64,000 bases of DNA. Origin: Novipirellula caenicola (GTDB lineage: Bacteria; Planctomycetota; Planctomycetia; Pirellulales; Pirellulaceae). Below, in pieces: positions 1-9,262 of the stretch (positions are counted from its first letter, which is position 1; the number at the start of each line of letters is the position of its first letter). The notes beneath the pieces were generated by a model that ran no database searches, had not been told where the DNA came from, and saw only the letters and a program-made list of their open reading frames with translations. The position numbers and the translations under genes are program-made. The DNA lies in NCBI RefSeq assembly GCF_039545035.1, contig NZ_BAABRO010000002.1, forward strand, positions 62,001-126,000. The letters are read 5' to 3'.

Positions 1-384
1 TTTGCCAATTTCATTGACGCCTGCCAATCGCGTGACGCGTCCCAATTGAATGCCGATGCAAAGACCGGACACCTGTCCGCCGCGGTTAGCCACTTGGGGA
101 ACATCTCGTACTACGTGGGCGAGGAAAACCGAGTGTCACCGGCCGAGATCAGCAAAGCACTCGAGAAGATCAAAAGCTTGGACAACAACCAAGAAACGCT
201 GCAGCGTACGGTCGAACACCTAACCGCCAACGGTGTCAATCTAGAAAAGACACCGCTGTCGTTAGGGCCTCACTTGAAGTTTGACCCCGAAGCCGAACGT
301 TTCATCGACAACGACGAAGCCAACGCGATGTTGACTCGCGAGTACCGCAGCGGCTTCGAAGTCCCTGCAGCGGAAAACGTCTAA
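1..384 (+). CDS. Gfo/Idh/MocA-family oxidoreductase, C-terminal part (5' end outside window)
   Basis: The reading frame is open from base 1, so this is the last 127 codons of a longer gene; an in-frame TTG at 46 is not a credible start. The text around residues 30-45 (SHLGNISYYVG) and the close near TREYRSGFEVP match the C-terminal end of planctomycete Gfo/Idh/MocA-type oxidoreductases, NAD(P)-dependent enzymes acting on sugars or related alcohols. The Rossmann domain is outside the window, so cofactor and export signal cannot be judged. Family assignment rests on the tail only. Confidence 0.75.
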   Translation, partial: FANFIDACQSRDASQLNADAKTGHLSAAVSHLGNISYYVGEENRVSPAEISKALEKIKSLDNNQETLQRTVEHLTANGVNLEKTPLSLGPHLKFDPEAERFIDNDEANAMLTREYRSGFEVPAAENV

Positions 385-419
385 ACGGATCGGGCAGACC
401 GCAGCCAGCGTTAAAATGC

Positions 420-559
420 AACGCTGTGAAGCATCTTGTAGCCACCTTCGCCAGAAGGTGGTGATTCGTAATTGGGTGCCAACCATCCACGCTAGGGGCG
501 AGTGTCGCGACGCAGTGGAATGGCCGTCATTTGCGGGTTCTAAAATGCTTCACAGCGTT
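420..559. repeat. MITE-like element with 15-bp perfect inverted ends
   Basis: AACGCTGTGAAGCAT at 420-434 is exactly inverted at 545-559. Inside lies an 8-bp hairpin (CCACCTTC GCCA GAAGGTGG, 442-461) that recurs in this genome. The same ends, 13 bp of them, recur at 27029 and 27270. No ORF is carried, so this looks like a non-autonomous mobile or REP-type element filling the gap between genes. Confidence 0.6.
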
Positions 560-669
560 AGCCGATACGGCTAACCAAAATCCGCAGTCTTCTTTGTTGA
601 TGGCGAAGCAACGGGTTAAATCCACAAGGAAAATGAGTCCAACCGATTCGCCTGCCAACGTTCTGCGAT

Positions 670-1368
670 TTAGCTGCCGCTCTGAAAATAAACTTCTTCA
701 TACGGCTGGACGACCACGAATCCGTTGCCTTGGAAACGCAGCTGCAACGATTCGCCTGAACCGCGACCGAGAAACGTTTTCCACTGGACGTCGGTCTTCA
801 ATTCCGGTTCGATGTTGCCGGACCATAACACCGTCGCATTGGGATCGGTGATTACTGGGTTCGATGGGGACACCGGCAACGTCAACGGATCGTAATGTGT
901 CGTGACGGCTACCATCCCGGTGCCTTCGAGCCGAATATTGAACAATCCGCCCGCCAACATCGCCGTCATCTTTTTCATCATGCGGATGTTGTAATTCAGC
1001 GACATTTCAAACGCTAACAAATCGTTGCCATTGACCGACACCGCTTCATTGTCCAACTGCAAGATGGTGATCTTTTTCCCCGCATCGGCGCAAAACACCG
1101 AACCTTGCCCGGTGACCTTCGTCAGCGACGTCCCTTCGCCCGACATTGCTTTTTTTAACAGATTGCCGACTCCCCGAGACAACACGCCTTCGCGTTCAAA
1201 TTTCACTTGGCCCGTGTAGGCAACCATTGCGCCCATCTTGATCCAAACCTCTCCGTTCAGATTGATGTCGAGCATCCGCTCGGACTCAAGCTCGAACAGC
1301 CCTTGGTTCAAGTCGCGATCTTTGGTCTTTTCTAAAAAAGCTTGAAGCGAATAACGATTGTCAGACAC
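670..1368 (-). CDS. AIM24 family protein
   Basis: A protein of 232 residues of the AIM24/TIGR00266 type (beta-rich, cytosolic in bacteria, function unknown; the yeast namesake is mitochondrial). Recognisable text includes the glycine-rich stretch VGNLLKKAMSGEGTSL and the run LTKVTGQGSVFCADAGKKI. I chose the GTG at 1368 (MSDNRYSLQAF...), because 17 upstream codons are Cys/Pro-rich and unlike the family. It stands alone, convergent with the upstream oxidoreductase gene across a MITE-like repeat. The family call is firm; no biochemical role can be given. Confidence 0.8.
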   Translation of the reverse strand: MSDNRYSLQAFLEKTKDRDLNQGLFELESERMLDINLNGEVWIKMGAMVAYTGQVKFEREGVLSRGVGNLLKKAMSGEGTSLTKVTGQGSVFCADAGKKITILQLDNEAVSVNGNDLLAFEMSLNYNIRMMKKMTAMLAGGLFNIRLEGTGMVAVTTHYDPLTLPVSPSNPVITDPNATVLWSGNIEPELKTDVQWKTFLGRGSGESLQLRFQGNGFVVVQPYEEVYFQSGS

Positions 1369-1584
1369 AGGGCATTCTCTTGGGCAACAAGGGAGTGAAG
1401 CGAAACGATCCGTCAACAAAAACTATAACGAATCACTCCGCGATCATGTTGCCCAAAGAACACGTTGAACAGCGATCACGTTGTCTAGAGCCAATGTTGC
1501 TTAGAGCAAACGCGGTTAAAGACAGTGTCGCTTCGAGACGTCACTGCGGCCGCTTGGGTTCATTGCAACGATCCGCAACGTGCC

Positions 1585-1640
1585 ACCCGTGACGGCACGA
1601 TCAGTGACAGAACGATTAATTACGGTGCGATCAGTGAACC
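1585..1640. repeat. Degenerate short direct repeats at a gene end
   Basis: Three imperfect copies of a unit around CGATCAGTGA (ACGATCAGTGACAG, ACGATTAATTACGG, GCGATCAGTGAACC) overlap the stop codon of the PLP enzyme. Similar degenerate repeats occur at 9083-9165 and 15226-15297. Confidence 0.4.
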
Positions 1641-2734
1641 ATTCCGCGTGCGTCAATCGCCAACCGCCGCGGTGGTTCGTCACCATCGACAACAATGAGT
1701 TCGTTCTGCAGATTGACGCAGGGGCAAATATGGTTTGGCAAAATTCGAACGCGGTCGCCGATCCGTGGACTCCAATCGCTCTCGCCCAATTCGATTTCCC
1801 CGTGCTCTTCACTTAGCCGAGCGATCTTGGCTCCTGGATGATCGACCAACAGCCCGAACCCCGATTGCGGATCGGCACCACACAAATCGCTCGATAACAT
1901 CTTGCTGCCTGCATCGACCACCGCTTTGCCTTTGACCGCGGTGCTGATCACGGTGGCGTGAACGATCGCGGCACAATCATCGAGCGTCGCACATTGCCAC
2001 CGCACGCTGTTGAGATCGTTAAAAATATAGGTGCCCGGGCGAATCTCGTTGATTTCGGGAATCAGATGCGTGTGCTTGGCGGTCGGGGTCGAACCGCCCG
2101 AGACAATCTCGGGTTCCAATCCCGCTGATCGCAGTGCGTCCAACACGCGAACCAGTGCAGCGCGAACATTTTCCATCCCTTCGCCCACCCCGTCACCGCG
2201 AGGCACCACGTGACCGGGAAAGAACATCACGCCGTCAAAACGCACGCGGGGCAGCATCTCGATCCGGCGAGCCAAATCAACCACCGCTTCGGGTGCACCG
2301 ATTCCGGTGCGATGATGTCCAACATCCAAATCCACGAGCAAGCCAATCGTGCAATCGGGATGATCGCGTAACAGAGTTGAAACACGTTCGGCCGCATCAG
2401 GGCTGTCGATCGCCATCCGGACTTGGTGGTCACGGCACAGCGACGCTAACAGCTGCATCCGCGACGGAGTGAAGCATGGATACGCTAGCAGAATATCGTT
2501 GGCATCCACCGCCGCGGCGAGCGCCTCGGACGGCTTGGCCGACGTCAATCCGATCGCCCCGTATTCAAGCTGCATCTGCGAAAACAGACGCGTTTTGTGG
2601 GTCTTGATGTGCGGCCGCAATCCCAGGCTGTGCTTGGCGGTATAGTCCGCCATCGACCGCAAATTGTTTCGCACCGTTGGCAAATCGACATTTAATAGCG
2701 GAGTCGGAAAGGCTTCGATCGATGAAGATGCCAT
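1631..2734 (-). CDS. D-threonine aldolase/D-serine dehydratase-like PLP enzyme (alanine racemase N-terminal fold)
   Basis: 367 residues, cytosolic. The N-terminal alanine-racemase-type barrel carries RPHIKTHK near residues 41-48, with the lysine expected to bind pyridoxal phosphate. The C-terminal domain ends with PNHICPCVNL, the His-x-Cys metal site typical of D-threonine aldolases and eukaryotic-type D-serine dehydratases (DSD1). Such enzymes cleave D-threonine/D-allo-threonine or dehydrate D-serine; substrate cannot be fixed from sequence. The ATG at 2734 fits the family start. The CBM9-like gene lies 76 bp upstream on the same strand, so the two may be co-transcribed. Confidence 0.85.
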   Translation of the reverse strand: MASSSIEAFPTPLLNVDLPTVRNNLRSMADYTAKHSLGLRPHIKTHKTRLFSQMQLEYGAIGLTSAKPSEALAAAVDANDILLAYPCFTPSRMQLLASLCRDHQVRMAIDSPDAAERVSTLLRDHPDCTIGLLVDLDVGHHRTGIGAPEAVVDLARRIEMLPRVRFDGVMFFPGHVVPRGDGVGEGMENVRAALVRVLDALRSAGLEPEIVSGGSTPTAKHTHLIPEINEIRPGTYIFNDLNSVRWQCATLDDCAAIVHATVISTAVKGKAVVDAGSKMLSSDLCGADPQSGFGLLVDHPGAKIARLSEEHGEIELGESDWSPRIGDRVRILPNHICPCVNLQNELIVVDGDEPPRRLAIDARGMVH

Positions 2735-2810
2735 GGGAACACACCTGTGGGAAGGAGGGAGTGGTGGGAGTGGTGGGAGTGCAAGCTACTTTGGTAGCGG
2801 TGAGCGATGG

Positions 2811-3476
2811 TTATGCGAGCACAGCTTCGGCCCACAAACTAGGATCCTCTAGCACCGGGTACTCGGGACCGAGGGTCAGCGTTTGCCACCCGAGTTCGCG
2901 GTCGACCACCGCATAATACAGACTGATTCGAGGTTGGCTCGCAGGATCGAACCCCGTCAACCCGCTGGCAGGGACAAACCCGGACATTTGATAGCCGTCG
3001 TGGCGAGGGTAGGCAGCGATCTTTAACTCTGTCGACGACACCGGTTTCGGATTAGCGCGAGCACGGTTGATCGGAATCCAGGCGGCGACAGGATGTTCGC
3101 GTTTCGGACCGCCGCCCGCCGGCATCCACAGAAAGCGGTGGCAATACTGGGTCGCCCGGTGGATCCCGGGGCTACACCGCGTATCAATCCAAAAATGGAA
3201 CCCGTCGCTGTCGTCGAGCCGTGAATCGCGGCACCATGGCAACTGGCGTTTTCCGGTGACATGGACGGTCAAACCAATTCCGCTCGCGTTCCATGCCATC
3301 CGTACATCGGCAAACACCGGCCGATCGCCGAGAGCGCCAAAGGATGGCAACCGGCACGTCTCGGGAAGCGTCAACCCTTTGCTTGACCACTTCATCTCGT
3401 CCTGCAGCAAACGGATCTCGAACCGAAACAAAAACGAGGGGTCGATCAAAGATGCCGGTTTCGTCGGGGGGGGCAT
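2811..3476 (-). CDS. Hypothetical protein with CBM9-like beta-sandwich
   Basis: 221 residues from the ATG at 3476 (a GTG at 3530 is possible but adds an atypical 18-residue lead). The pattern RMAWNASGIGLTVHVTGK, then DDSDGFHFWIDTR, then YCHRFLWMP resembles the carbohydrate-binding family-9-like sandwich often met in planctomycetes (exposed strands, acidic DSDGF turn). No signal peptide or catalytic motif is visible. A short GGGAGTGGT-type tandem repeat lies between it and the PLP enzyme gene downstream. The fold call is moderate and the function unknown. Confidence 0.6.
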   Translation of the reverse strand: MPPPTKPASLIDPSFLFRFEIRLLQDEMKWSSKGLTLPETCRLPSFGALGDRPVFADVRMAWNASGIGLTVHVTGKRQLPWCRDSRLDDSDGFHFWIDTRCSPGIHRATQYCHRFLWMPAGGGPKREHPVAAWIPINRARANPKPVSSTELKIAAYPRHDGYQMSGFVPASGLTGFDPASQPRISLYYAVVDRELGWQTLTLGPEYPVLEDPSLWAEAVLA

Positions 3477-3613
3477 ATCGCTCAAAACGGTATCACTTTG
3501 ATGGAGAAAAATTCCATGGGGACGCAACACGTATCAGCCTAATCTTTATCACCATCACCATCCATCCGGGGCGAAATTGGTCGTCAATCCAGCGATATGC
3601 CCCCTCTCAAAAC

Positions 3614-3648
3614 GAAAAAACACCCTGGCAGGTTTCCCCGCCAGGGTG
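3614..3648 (-). terminator. Rho-independent terminator of the BBP7 gene
   Basis: Perfect 9-bp stem CACCCTGGC/GCCAGGGTG (3621-3629 with 3640-3648), followed on the minus strand by a run of T (3615-3620). It lies 78 bp past the stop of the barrel gene. Confidence 0.85.
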
Positions 3649-3725
3649 AGTCGTTCCCGACCGGACGAGCAATCGTCACAGTCCACTGTCTTGCATCGCT
3701 GTTTTAGAACGAGGCTGCGGCAAAA

Positions 3726-5495
3726 CTACCAGTTGAAGTTCATTCCGACGTAGGCACCGTGCAACAACAGCGAGTCGTTGGCGTAAACCCCGCCGGTAGT
3801 CGAAACCGAGCTGTAATCTTGGTCTAACGAGTCGGTCGACGTTGCAACCCCTGCGGCACCGAGCAAGCGATAGCCACCGCGAACGGTCCACGCATTGTTC
3901 AATCGGTAACCCAGTCCGAGGTCGATTTCACCAAGCCCGGCCAAAACGGTATCACTTGAGGTGGTGTTGACGAAGTCCGATGGCATCGTCGTTTCGTAGG
4001 CGTAACCCGAAGCGGTACCGATACGCTGTGTCATTTCCGCTCGGTTGCCGTAGATACCGAATTTGCCGCCGATGCCAAGGTTGCATCGATCGTTCAGGCA
4101 ATAGGTCAACATCGAACCGTATTGGTAACCGAACAAATTGTTTTCAACGTCGATGTTGTAATACAAGTCGGTTGCTTGGTAGCCACCGGTGCCGTCGATG
4201 TTCGCAGCAAACTCGAATTCATCTTTGAATTGGAACCAACGGAATCCGTGGCTGGTTTGGACACGAACCCGACCGCTGCAGGCACGTACCAGTGGGCCGG
4301 TGGCTCCACCGTAACCGTTACAGGGGTCGACGAGACCGAGCCCCAAGTTGGCTCCGATGCCACCGCACGCTCCTTGACTGCACATTGCTGCGGCCCGCTG
4401 AGCTCCCATCAAACCAAAGCTGGTCAAATTGACTTCGATGCCTTGCATTTCCACATTGCGGCGGATGCGATATGCAGCCGCGTTGTCGTACAGGTCGTAC
4501 ACGGTATCAACACCCGCACCATTGGGGTCGATCGAGATGTTGTTCCACGATGCCATCGGAGCGTAGTAGGATCCCGCCGTCACGATCGTTTCCGATTGAC
4601 TTGGATCGAAGTTCATGTAGGTGGCACTGAGCCCATAGCGGCCGCAATCCAAATAGCGACCAAAGGTCACGTCATAACCCAAGCTCGAACCTGGATCGAC
4701 AATGCTGGTCGTGGCAAGCGTGTCATAGCCTGTGTCGAATGCGATCAGACGGCGAGCATGGTTGGTTTCCATTTGCCAAAACAGCAGATTGAAACTTCCG
4801 TACCATGGTGCCAGATTGGGACGGGTGTTCGGAGTCGCACAGACGCCGGTGTCACAGCTTGGTCCTGCGAAACCTTGGGCTGTATAGCCATTGCTAAAAT
4901 GCGGATGAGCCCCCGTGTAGGGCGACGATCCATCAACCAACGGCATCGCTGCAGCCGGTTGAGGAGCGGTCCACTGCGCCGGCGGTTGGTGAACGCCCGC
5001 TTGCGAGTAACCTTGGGGCGTCCCGGGTGGGCAAGCCATTCCTGGGTGCCCGCCAGTGGTCGGATAGGGCACCGAACCGTTTGGCTGCGCGGGTTGTGGT
5101 TGCGGCTGCGGCGCAGGGTGGCCGGGTGAATTGAGTTGCGGCCCCGCATGAGGCTGTGGCTGCTGTGGTTGCACCTGAGGCGGCGTTGGCTTCTTAGGCT
5201 GCGCGTTGGTTGGCACGCCCTTGGGTGCAGGCAGAATCTCTGCATCGTTTTGTTGTGGTGCATTCACGGGCCCGCCGGTGGAAACCGTATGCAGGTAACC
5301 GTTTGGCTGCATGCTCGGTTGCGGCATCGCAGCCTGCTGCGGCATGACCGGTTGTTGCGGAGGAACGATATTAAAATTATTCCACTTCGACGGCGCTTGG
5401 TATTGCCCCATCGTGGCAGGATTTTGTGCCGATGCGACGTGACACACGCTGATGCCTAGGGCAATCGCAACGCACCGCATAAAATTGGTTCTCAT
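3726..5495 (-). CDS. BBP7-family outer-membrane beta-barrel protein
   Basis: 589 residues. A signal peptide (about residues 1-23, ending CHVASA) is followed by a Pro/Gln-rich low-complexity linker to about residue 215, then a region starting near NLAPWYGSFNLLFWQ with alternating aromatic strands. The chain ends in YVGMNFNW; a terminal aromatic residue is the usual outer-membrane insertion signal. This matches the planctomycete BBP7 barrel family, probably an outer-membrane porin-like or structural protein. The Pro/Gln linker may span the periplasm or surface layer. It is single-gene, with its own terminator. Confidence 0.8.
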   Translation of the reverse strand: MRTNFMRCVAIALGISVCHVASAQNPATMGQYQAPSKWNNFNIVPPQQPVMPQQAAMPQPSMQPNGYLHTVSTGGPVNAPQQNDAEILPAPKGVPTNAQPKKPTPPQVQPQQPQPHAGPQLNSPGHPAPQPQPQPAQPNGSVPYPTTGGHPGMACPPGTPQGYSQAGVHQPPAQWTAPQPAAAMPLVDGSSPYTGAHPHFSNGYTAQGFAGPSCDTGVCATPNTRPNLAPWYGSFNLLFWQMETNHARRLIAFDTGYDTLATTSIVDPGSSLGYDVTFGRYLDCGRYGLSATYMNFDPSQSETIVTAGSYYAPMASWNNISIDPNGAGVDTVYDLYDNAAAYRIRRNVEMQGIEVNLTSFGLMGAQRAAAMCSQGACGGIGANLGLGLVDPCNGYGGATGPLVRACSGRVRVQTSHGFRWFQFKDEFEFAANIDGTGGYQATDLYYNIDVENNLFGYQYGSMLTYCLNDRCNLGIGGKFGIYGNRAEMTQRIGTASGYAYETTMPSDFVNTTSSDTVLAGLGEIDLGLGYRLNNAWTVRGGYRLLGAAGVATSTDSLDQDYSSVSTTGGVYANDSLLLHGAYVGMNFNW

Positions 5496-6184
5496 CTATA
5501 AACTCCTTTTTATAACTTTCACCGAATCAACTTGCCGGTCCAACGAAAAACGTTGACCTCAATTTGTCAGACTATTTCGCTAACCAGCATCGCCTTCGTG
5601 ATTCGTTGTGCGAACCGAAGATCGGCGTGTGGTCCGTTACCCCAAAACAGCGAAACAAAGTCGTCACCCAATCGCACGAGCCCGGAAACCAGTCCTTGCG
5701 TTGATGGAACGTCAAATCCGCTGCAACGATCCATGTTGAGCGGTTTTGTCGTGAATCATCGAAATGACGACTTTGCCATGTTGTAAGGAATCGTCATGTG
5801 GGTGGGTCGTACTGTGCATCTAAAACGGATTACGACCACCAATACCGGTCGTGACGACATCAAGACACGCAAATTGGTTGCTACCCCCCTGACGCGACCA
5901 GCCCCCGTACGCAGACGAGTCTTCCTAGTCGGCAAAGTTTGCCATCGCCATCGGTGGCGTCCGCAGCGCAAACCCAAATCCATCCATTTTGCGTCGCGGC
6001 GTGGTGAAGCATTCCCCGGTCACCACCTTCGCTCATCAGGGGGTGACTCGCATTAGTGCGGTTCTCATCGACGATCGGGCGATTTTCGCTACGAAACGCA
6101 AACGCTTGCTCGTCATCGCGTTGCGATTCGAATTCGCCTTGGCGTCCCTTCGCGACGAACGGCTCGTGAAGCGCGGTCAAATGC
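5496..6184. other. Intergenic, nothing recognised
   Basis: About 690 bp upstream of the barrel gene. Short ORFs on both strands have no family resemblance and no convincing ribosome-binding site. It probably holds the barrel gene promoter. Confidence 0.5.
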
Positions 6185-6221
6185 AAAAAAAAAACGCTCC
6201 TCGAATCACTCGAGAAGCGTT
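6185..6221 (-). terminator. Rho-independent terminator of the DUF1573 gene
   Basis: Stem AACGCT-CTCGA/TCGAG-AGCGTT (6193-6204 with 6210-6221), followed on the minus strand by ten T (6185-6194). It is placed 50 bp past the DUF1573 stop codon. Confidence 0.85.
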
Positions 6222-6270
6222 GGATTGGAATCAGCGTTGGATTGGAAGCAGGGTGCGATACGCCGTTTTA

Positions 6271-7299
6271 TTATTCCGAACGAACATCGGCGGTTAGCAA
6301 CGCCTTGGCCTGAATCGATTTGGTGCCGGAGGTCGAGATCACGACGGGCTTTCGATCGCTTCCGGTCGCTTCGGTGGGCGTGAAGCTGACGTCCAACAAG
6401 AACGTGGTGCTTTCGGCAGTCGGGCGATCAAACTTGACGTCCCATCCTTCGCACTCGATCGAGTCGATCAAGACAGGTTCTTGGCTGCGAATCACCAGAC
6501 GTTTCGAGACGGTTTGCCCAGGTTTGACGCTTCCGAGTGCGATCGATTGCGGCGAAATGCTGAGCAAACTTTCGACTTGGCCGCTGACCCGCAATGGAAC
6601 GCGAGGCATCGAGCGATCATTGGTGATTACCGTCAATTCGTCCTGAAAGAACCCTTGCGGGGCGTCTTCTTGGATCGTGACCGAGATTTCATAGTCCACT
6701 CGGCCGCTGCCGCGAGTCAGCTGTTGAAACGACGGCAACAACCATGGTTTGTTGCTGACCACGTCGGTCACCTGCCAATCGCTGCGTCCGGCATACAAAA
6801 TTTTGGTGGTCTTCGAACTGGTTTCACCCTGCGTGGTCCGGCCGAAGCTGATTTCACCTGGGTGAAACACCATATCGCTGCGAATGTAGCCATCCACGAC
6901 CAATCGAGTTTCGGCATAAAACGGTTGGTCCACTACGACGGTCAACGTCGCACCGCGTTTGCCACGGAACGTGCCGGTGTTGAATCGCGCCAAGATCGCC
7001 CCGGTTTCACCCGGTTGAACGTACTGGCTTTCAATGATCGGCGTCGTGCAGCCACAACTCGCCCGCACCGATTGAATGTGTAGCGGTTGAGAGTAAGGGT
7101 TGTGCACCGGGAACCGAAATTCGGTCTTCGCCGCTACGGCAACCGTACCGAAGTCGTGTGCTTTGACGGGGAACACTTTCTCGGACCAATCTTGCGATTG
7201 CGCCGAGCGACAAGGAAGCGTTGAAATCGTGAAAACACAACTGCTGATCGCCGCCAATACGATCGCCTTGCGAGAAATTCGTTGAAGGTGTGGGAACAT
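6271..7299 (-). CDS. DUF1573 domain exported protein
   Basis: 342 residues with a signal peptide (about 1-34; hydrophobic AIVLAAISSCVFTISTL). The DUF1573 Ig-like domain covers roughly 45-140, with HDFGTV, then VRASCGCTTP and the GETGAI turn. A second sandwich-like part follows (EISFGRTTQGE..., SIALGSVKPGQTV). Such proteins are abundant in planctomycetes and Bacteroidetes, act in periplasm or surface layers, and have no known reaction. It is single-gene with its own terminator. Confidence 0.85.
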   Translation of the reverse strand: MFPHLQRISRKAIVLAAISSCVFTISTLPCRSAQSQDWSEKVFPVKAHDFGTVAVAAKTEFRFPVHNPYSQPLHIQSVRASCGCTTPIIESQYVQPGETGAILARFNTGTFRGKRGATLTVVVDQPFYAETRLVVDGYIRSDMVFHPGEISFGRTTQGETSSKTTKILYAGRSDWQVTDVVSNKPWLLPSFQQLTRGSGRVDYEISVTIQEDAPQGFFQDELTVITNDRSMPRVPLRVSGQVESLLSISPQSIALGSVKPGQTVSKRLVIRSQEPVLIDSIECEGWDVKFDRPTAESTTFLLDVSFTPTEATGSDRKPVVISTSGTKSIQAKALLTADVRSE

Positions 7300-7710
7300 T
7301 TACTTCTACCTGTGATAGCAACCGCGGTGAGGGGTAAGAATCGGACGCGACACACTTCTCAGAGGGGTTGCAGAAAGATTCTTTGATGTTGGAGCATCGG
7401 GCCAATCTTTGTCAGATTAACGGTGTTTTTCATTCAGACAAGGGAAACTCGTCATATTCTACCCTCATTTGGTGGGAATAAGACGTAACAGTTATGCACG
7501 CGACGGCAGCATAGGAACAATGGCTAAGAATGGCACTTTGGGTCAATTCAAAGTGACTCTACTAGCGATGTTAGCGGGGCCGTCGTGGCAGCGTTTTCGT
7601 CGCCAGCACTCTTAATTTTCATTGAGCGCCGATGAACGCGAATGCTTCTCTTGGCCGAACTACCAAACGGTAGCTTTAAAAGGGGGACAGACAGTGCCGA
7701 TTCGCATTTT
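7300..7710. other. Intergenic, nothing recognised
   Basis: About 410 bp between two minus-strand genes. It should contain the DUF1573 promoter on its left side. No repeat or RNA structure stood out. Confidence 0.4.
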
Positions 7711-8967
7711 TTAACACGAAATACTTTCCGACGCTTGACGCTTGGGCGTCACAACGCCCCCCCGCGTTGCCGGATTCGACCGGCAACCGACTTTCGAGTC
7801 GTACAGCCGAGTGGCAAGCGATTCGTAACCTCGCACCATCGAATCCAGCGACCCGGTCGCAACGACGCGGTCGCGTCCGTTTTCGCCCATGCTTCGGGCG
7901 GCCGCAGGATCGCTCAACAACCGTGTGACCGCAGCGGCCATCGCCGGCACGTCTTGCGAAGGCACCAAATGCCCCGTGACCCCTTCGATCACCGATTCGG
8001 AAATGGAACCCACGTCGGTGGCAACGACGGGAACCCCACACGCCAACGATTCCAAAATCGACACCGGCGAGGCTTCGTTGAGCGAGGTGAGTGCGAATAC
8101 GTCCATTCCGGCTACCAATTCAGGCGTATCGTGGCGGGTTCCCAACAGATGAACGTGCGATGCGAGCCCCAATTCATCCCGCTGTTGTTCGATCGCTGCG
8201 CGTTCGGGGCCATCGCCAACCAACACCCAATGCGTTTCACCGAGTCGTGAATCGCGATTTCGATCGCGGATCATCGCGGCGGTGTCCAAGAACATGGCAT
8301 GATTTTTTTCGCTGCGTAGCGCGGCCACCAACCCAACCACCGGCGCATCGCTGGGAACCCCCAACTGATCTCGCAGCGATTGTCGCGCGGTGGGCAGCGG
8401 GCGAAATCGGTCGCAATCCACTCCGTTGCGAATGACGTTCACTTTGGCAGCGGGAAACCGTTCAAACGAAGTCAAAAATTCGCCATGCGAATCAGCGACT
8501 GCGATAAAGGCATCGGTGATGCAGGTGAGTTTGCGGTTCAGACGGCCAACGCCATCAGGCCATCCGGTCGAATGCAGTGCCGAAGCGATCACTGGCACCC
8601 CTGCCAATTTTGCGGCAACACGTCCCCAAAACATCTTGTCGCCTGCGCCGACCGTGATGACGACGTCGACCCAGCGGCGATACATCAATTGCACCAAGCG
8701 AGGCAGAACTCGCAGGTCGTATTTGCTGGACAACAGATGGGTATGAACCTTGAACTCGCTTGCGATTTGCTCGCCAAGCGGACCGGCCTCTTTCAAACAA
8801 ACCACTTCGGGAATCATGACTTTCGGGTCCATCCGTCGCATCAGATTGACCAACAACGTCTCAGCTCCTCCCACCGGCATGCTGGTGATCACAAACAAAC
8901 AGCGAAGCGGCCCCTCTTTGTGACGCGGCGGCACGGGACGATAAATCTGTTGAATGCGATTGAACAT
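7711..8967 (-). CDS. Glycosyltransferase family 4 (GT-B)
   Basis: 418 residues, soluble. The N-terminal half opens CLFVITSMPVGGAETLLVNLMRR, the acceptor-domain start of GT4 enzymes. The C-terminal half has VIRNGVDCDRFRP, WVLVGDGPERA and the EX7E motif EASPVSILE, followed by GVPVVATDVGSISE. These features mark a retaining glycosyltransferase using a nucleotide-sugar donor, acting on cell-envelope or extracellular polysaccharide. A polysaccharide deacetylase gene lies 295 bp upstream on the same strand, which supports an envelope-glycan role. The tail after about residue 385 is not conserved-looking. Sugar and acceptor are unknown. Confidence 0.9.
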   Translation of the reverse strand: MFNRIQQIYRPVPPRHKEGPLRCLFVITSMPVGGAETLLVNLMRRMDPKVMIPEVVCLKEAGPLGEQIASEFKVHTHLLSSKYDLRVLPRLVQLMYRRWVDVVITVGAGDKMFWGRVAAKLAGVPVIASALHSTGWPDGVGRLNRKLTCITDAFIAVADSHGEFLTSFERFPAAKVNVIRNGVDCDRFRPLPTARQSLRDQLGVPSDAPVVGLVAALRSEKNHAMFLDTAAMIRDRNRDSRLGETHWVLVGDGPERAAIEQQRDELGLASHVHLLGTRHDTPELVAGMDVFALTSLNEASPVSILESLACGVPVVATDVGSISESVIEGVTGHLVPSQDVPAMAAAVTRLLSDPAAARSMGENGRDRVVATGSLDSMVRGYESLATRLYDSKVGCRSNPATRGGVVTPKRQASESISC

Positions 8968-9082
8968 GGTATTCGCTAGGGGGTATCGCTATAGGTTTTC
9001 GCTGGGACTGCGGATGGCAGCGCGGCAGTTGAATTCTGGAACAAGGACAAAGAAACATACCTCAGGATCGATGACAGGTCGG

Positions 9083-9165
9083 GGCGATCGATCAAGAGTA
9101 GGGTCGATCGAGTAAGAATCGCGACGATCGATTAACAGTCAGGCCGATCGATGATGCATTCGAGG
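9083..9165. repeat. Degenerate tandem repeat, period about 21 bp (CGATCGAT core)
   Basis: Four spaced copies of a CGATCGA(T/G) core (near 9085, 9107, 9128 and 9150), each followed by AAGAGT- or AACAGT-like text, sit between the deacetylase and glycosyltransferase genes. They could be a protein-binding array or slipped-strand debris. Confidence 0.45.
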
Positions 9166-9262
9166 TTGCACGATACGCGTCGGATCCACCGCAAGATCAG
9201 CGTTCACGATCGGTGATTCGCGAATCGCCAACCCTCAAACACGGCTGCGTCGATCCCGCCGT

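Noticed and set aside
4122-5129. 335-codon open frame on the + strand opposite the BBP7 gene
   Set aside because: Antisense shadow of a Pro/Gln-rich gene; no family text, and the minus-strand protein has signal peptide, barrel end and terminator.
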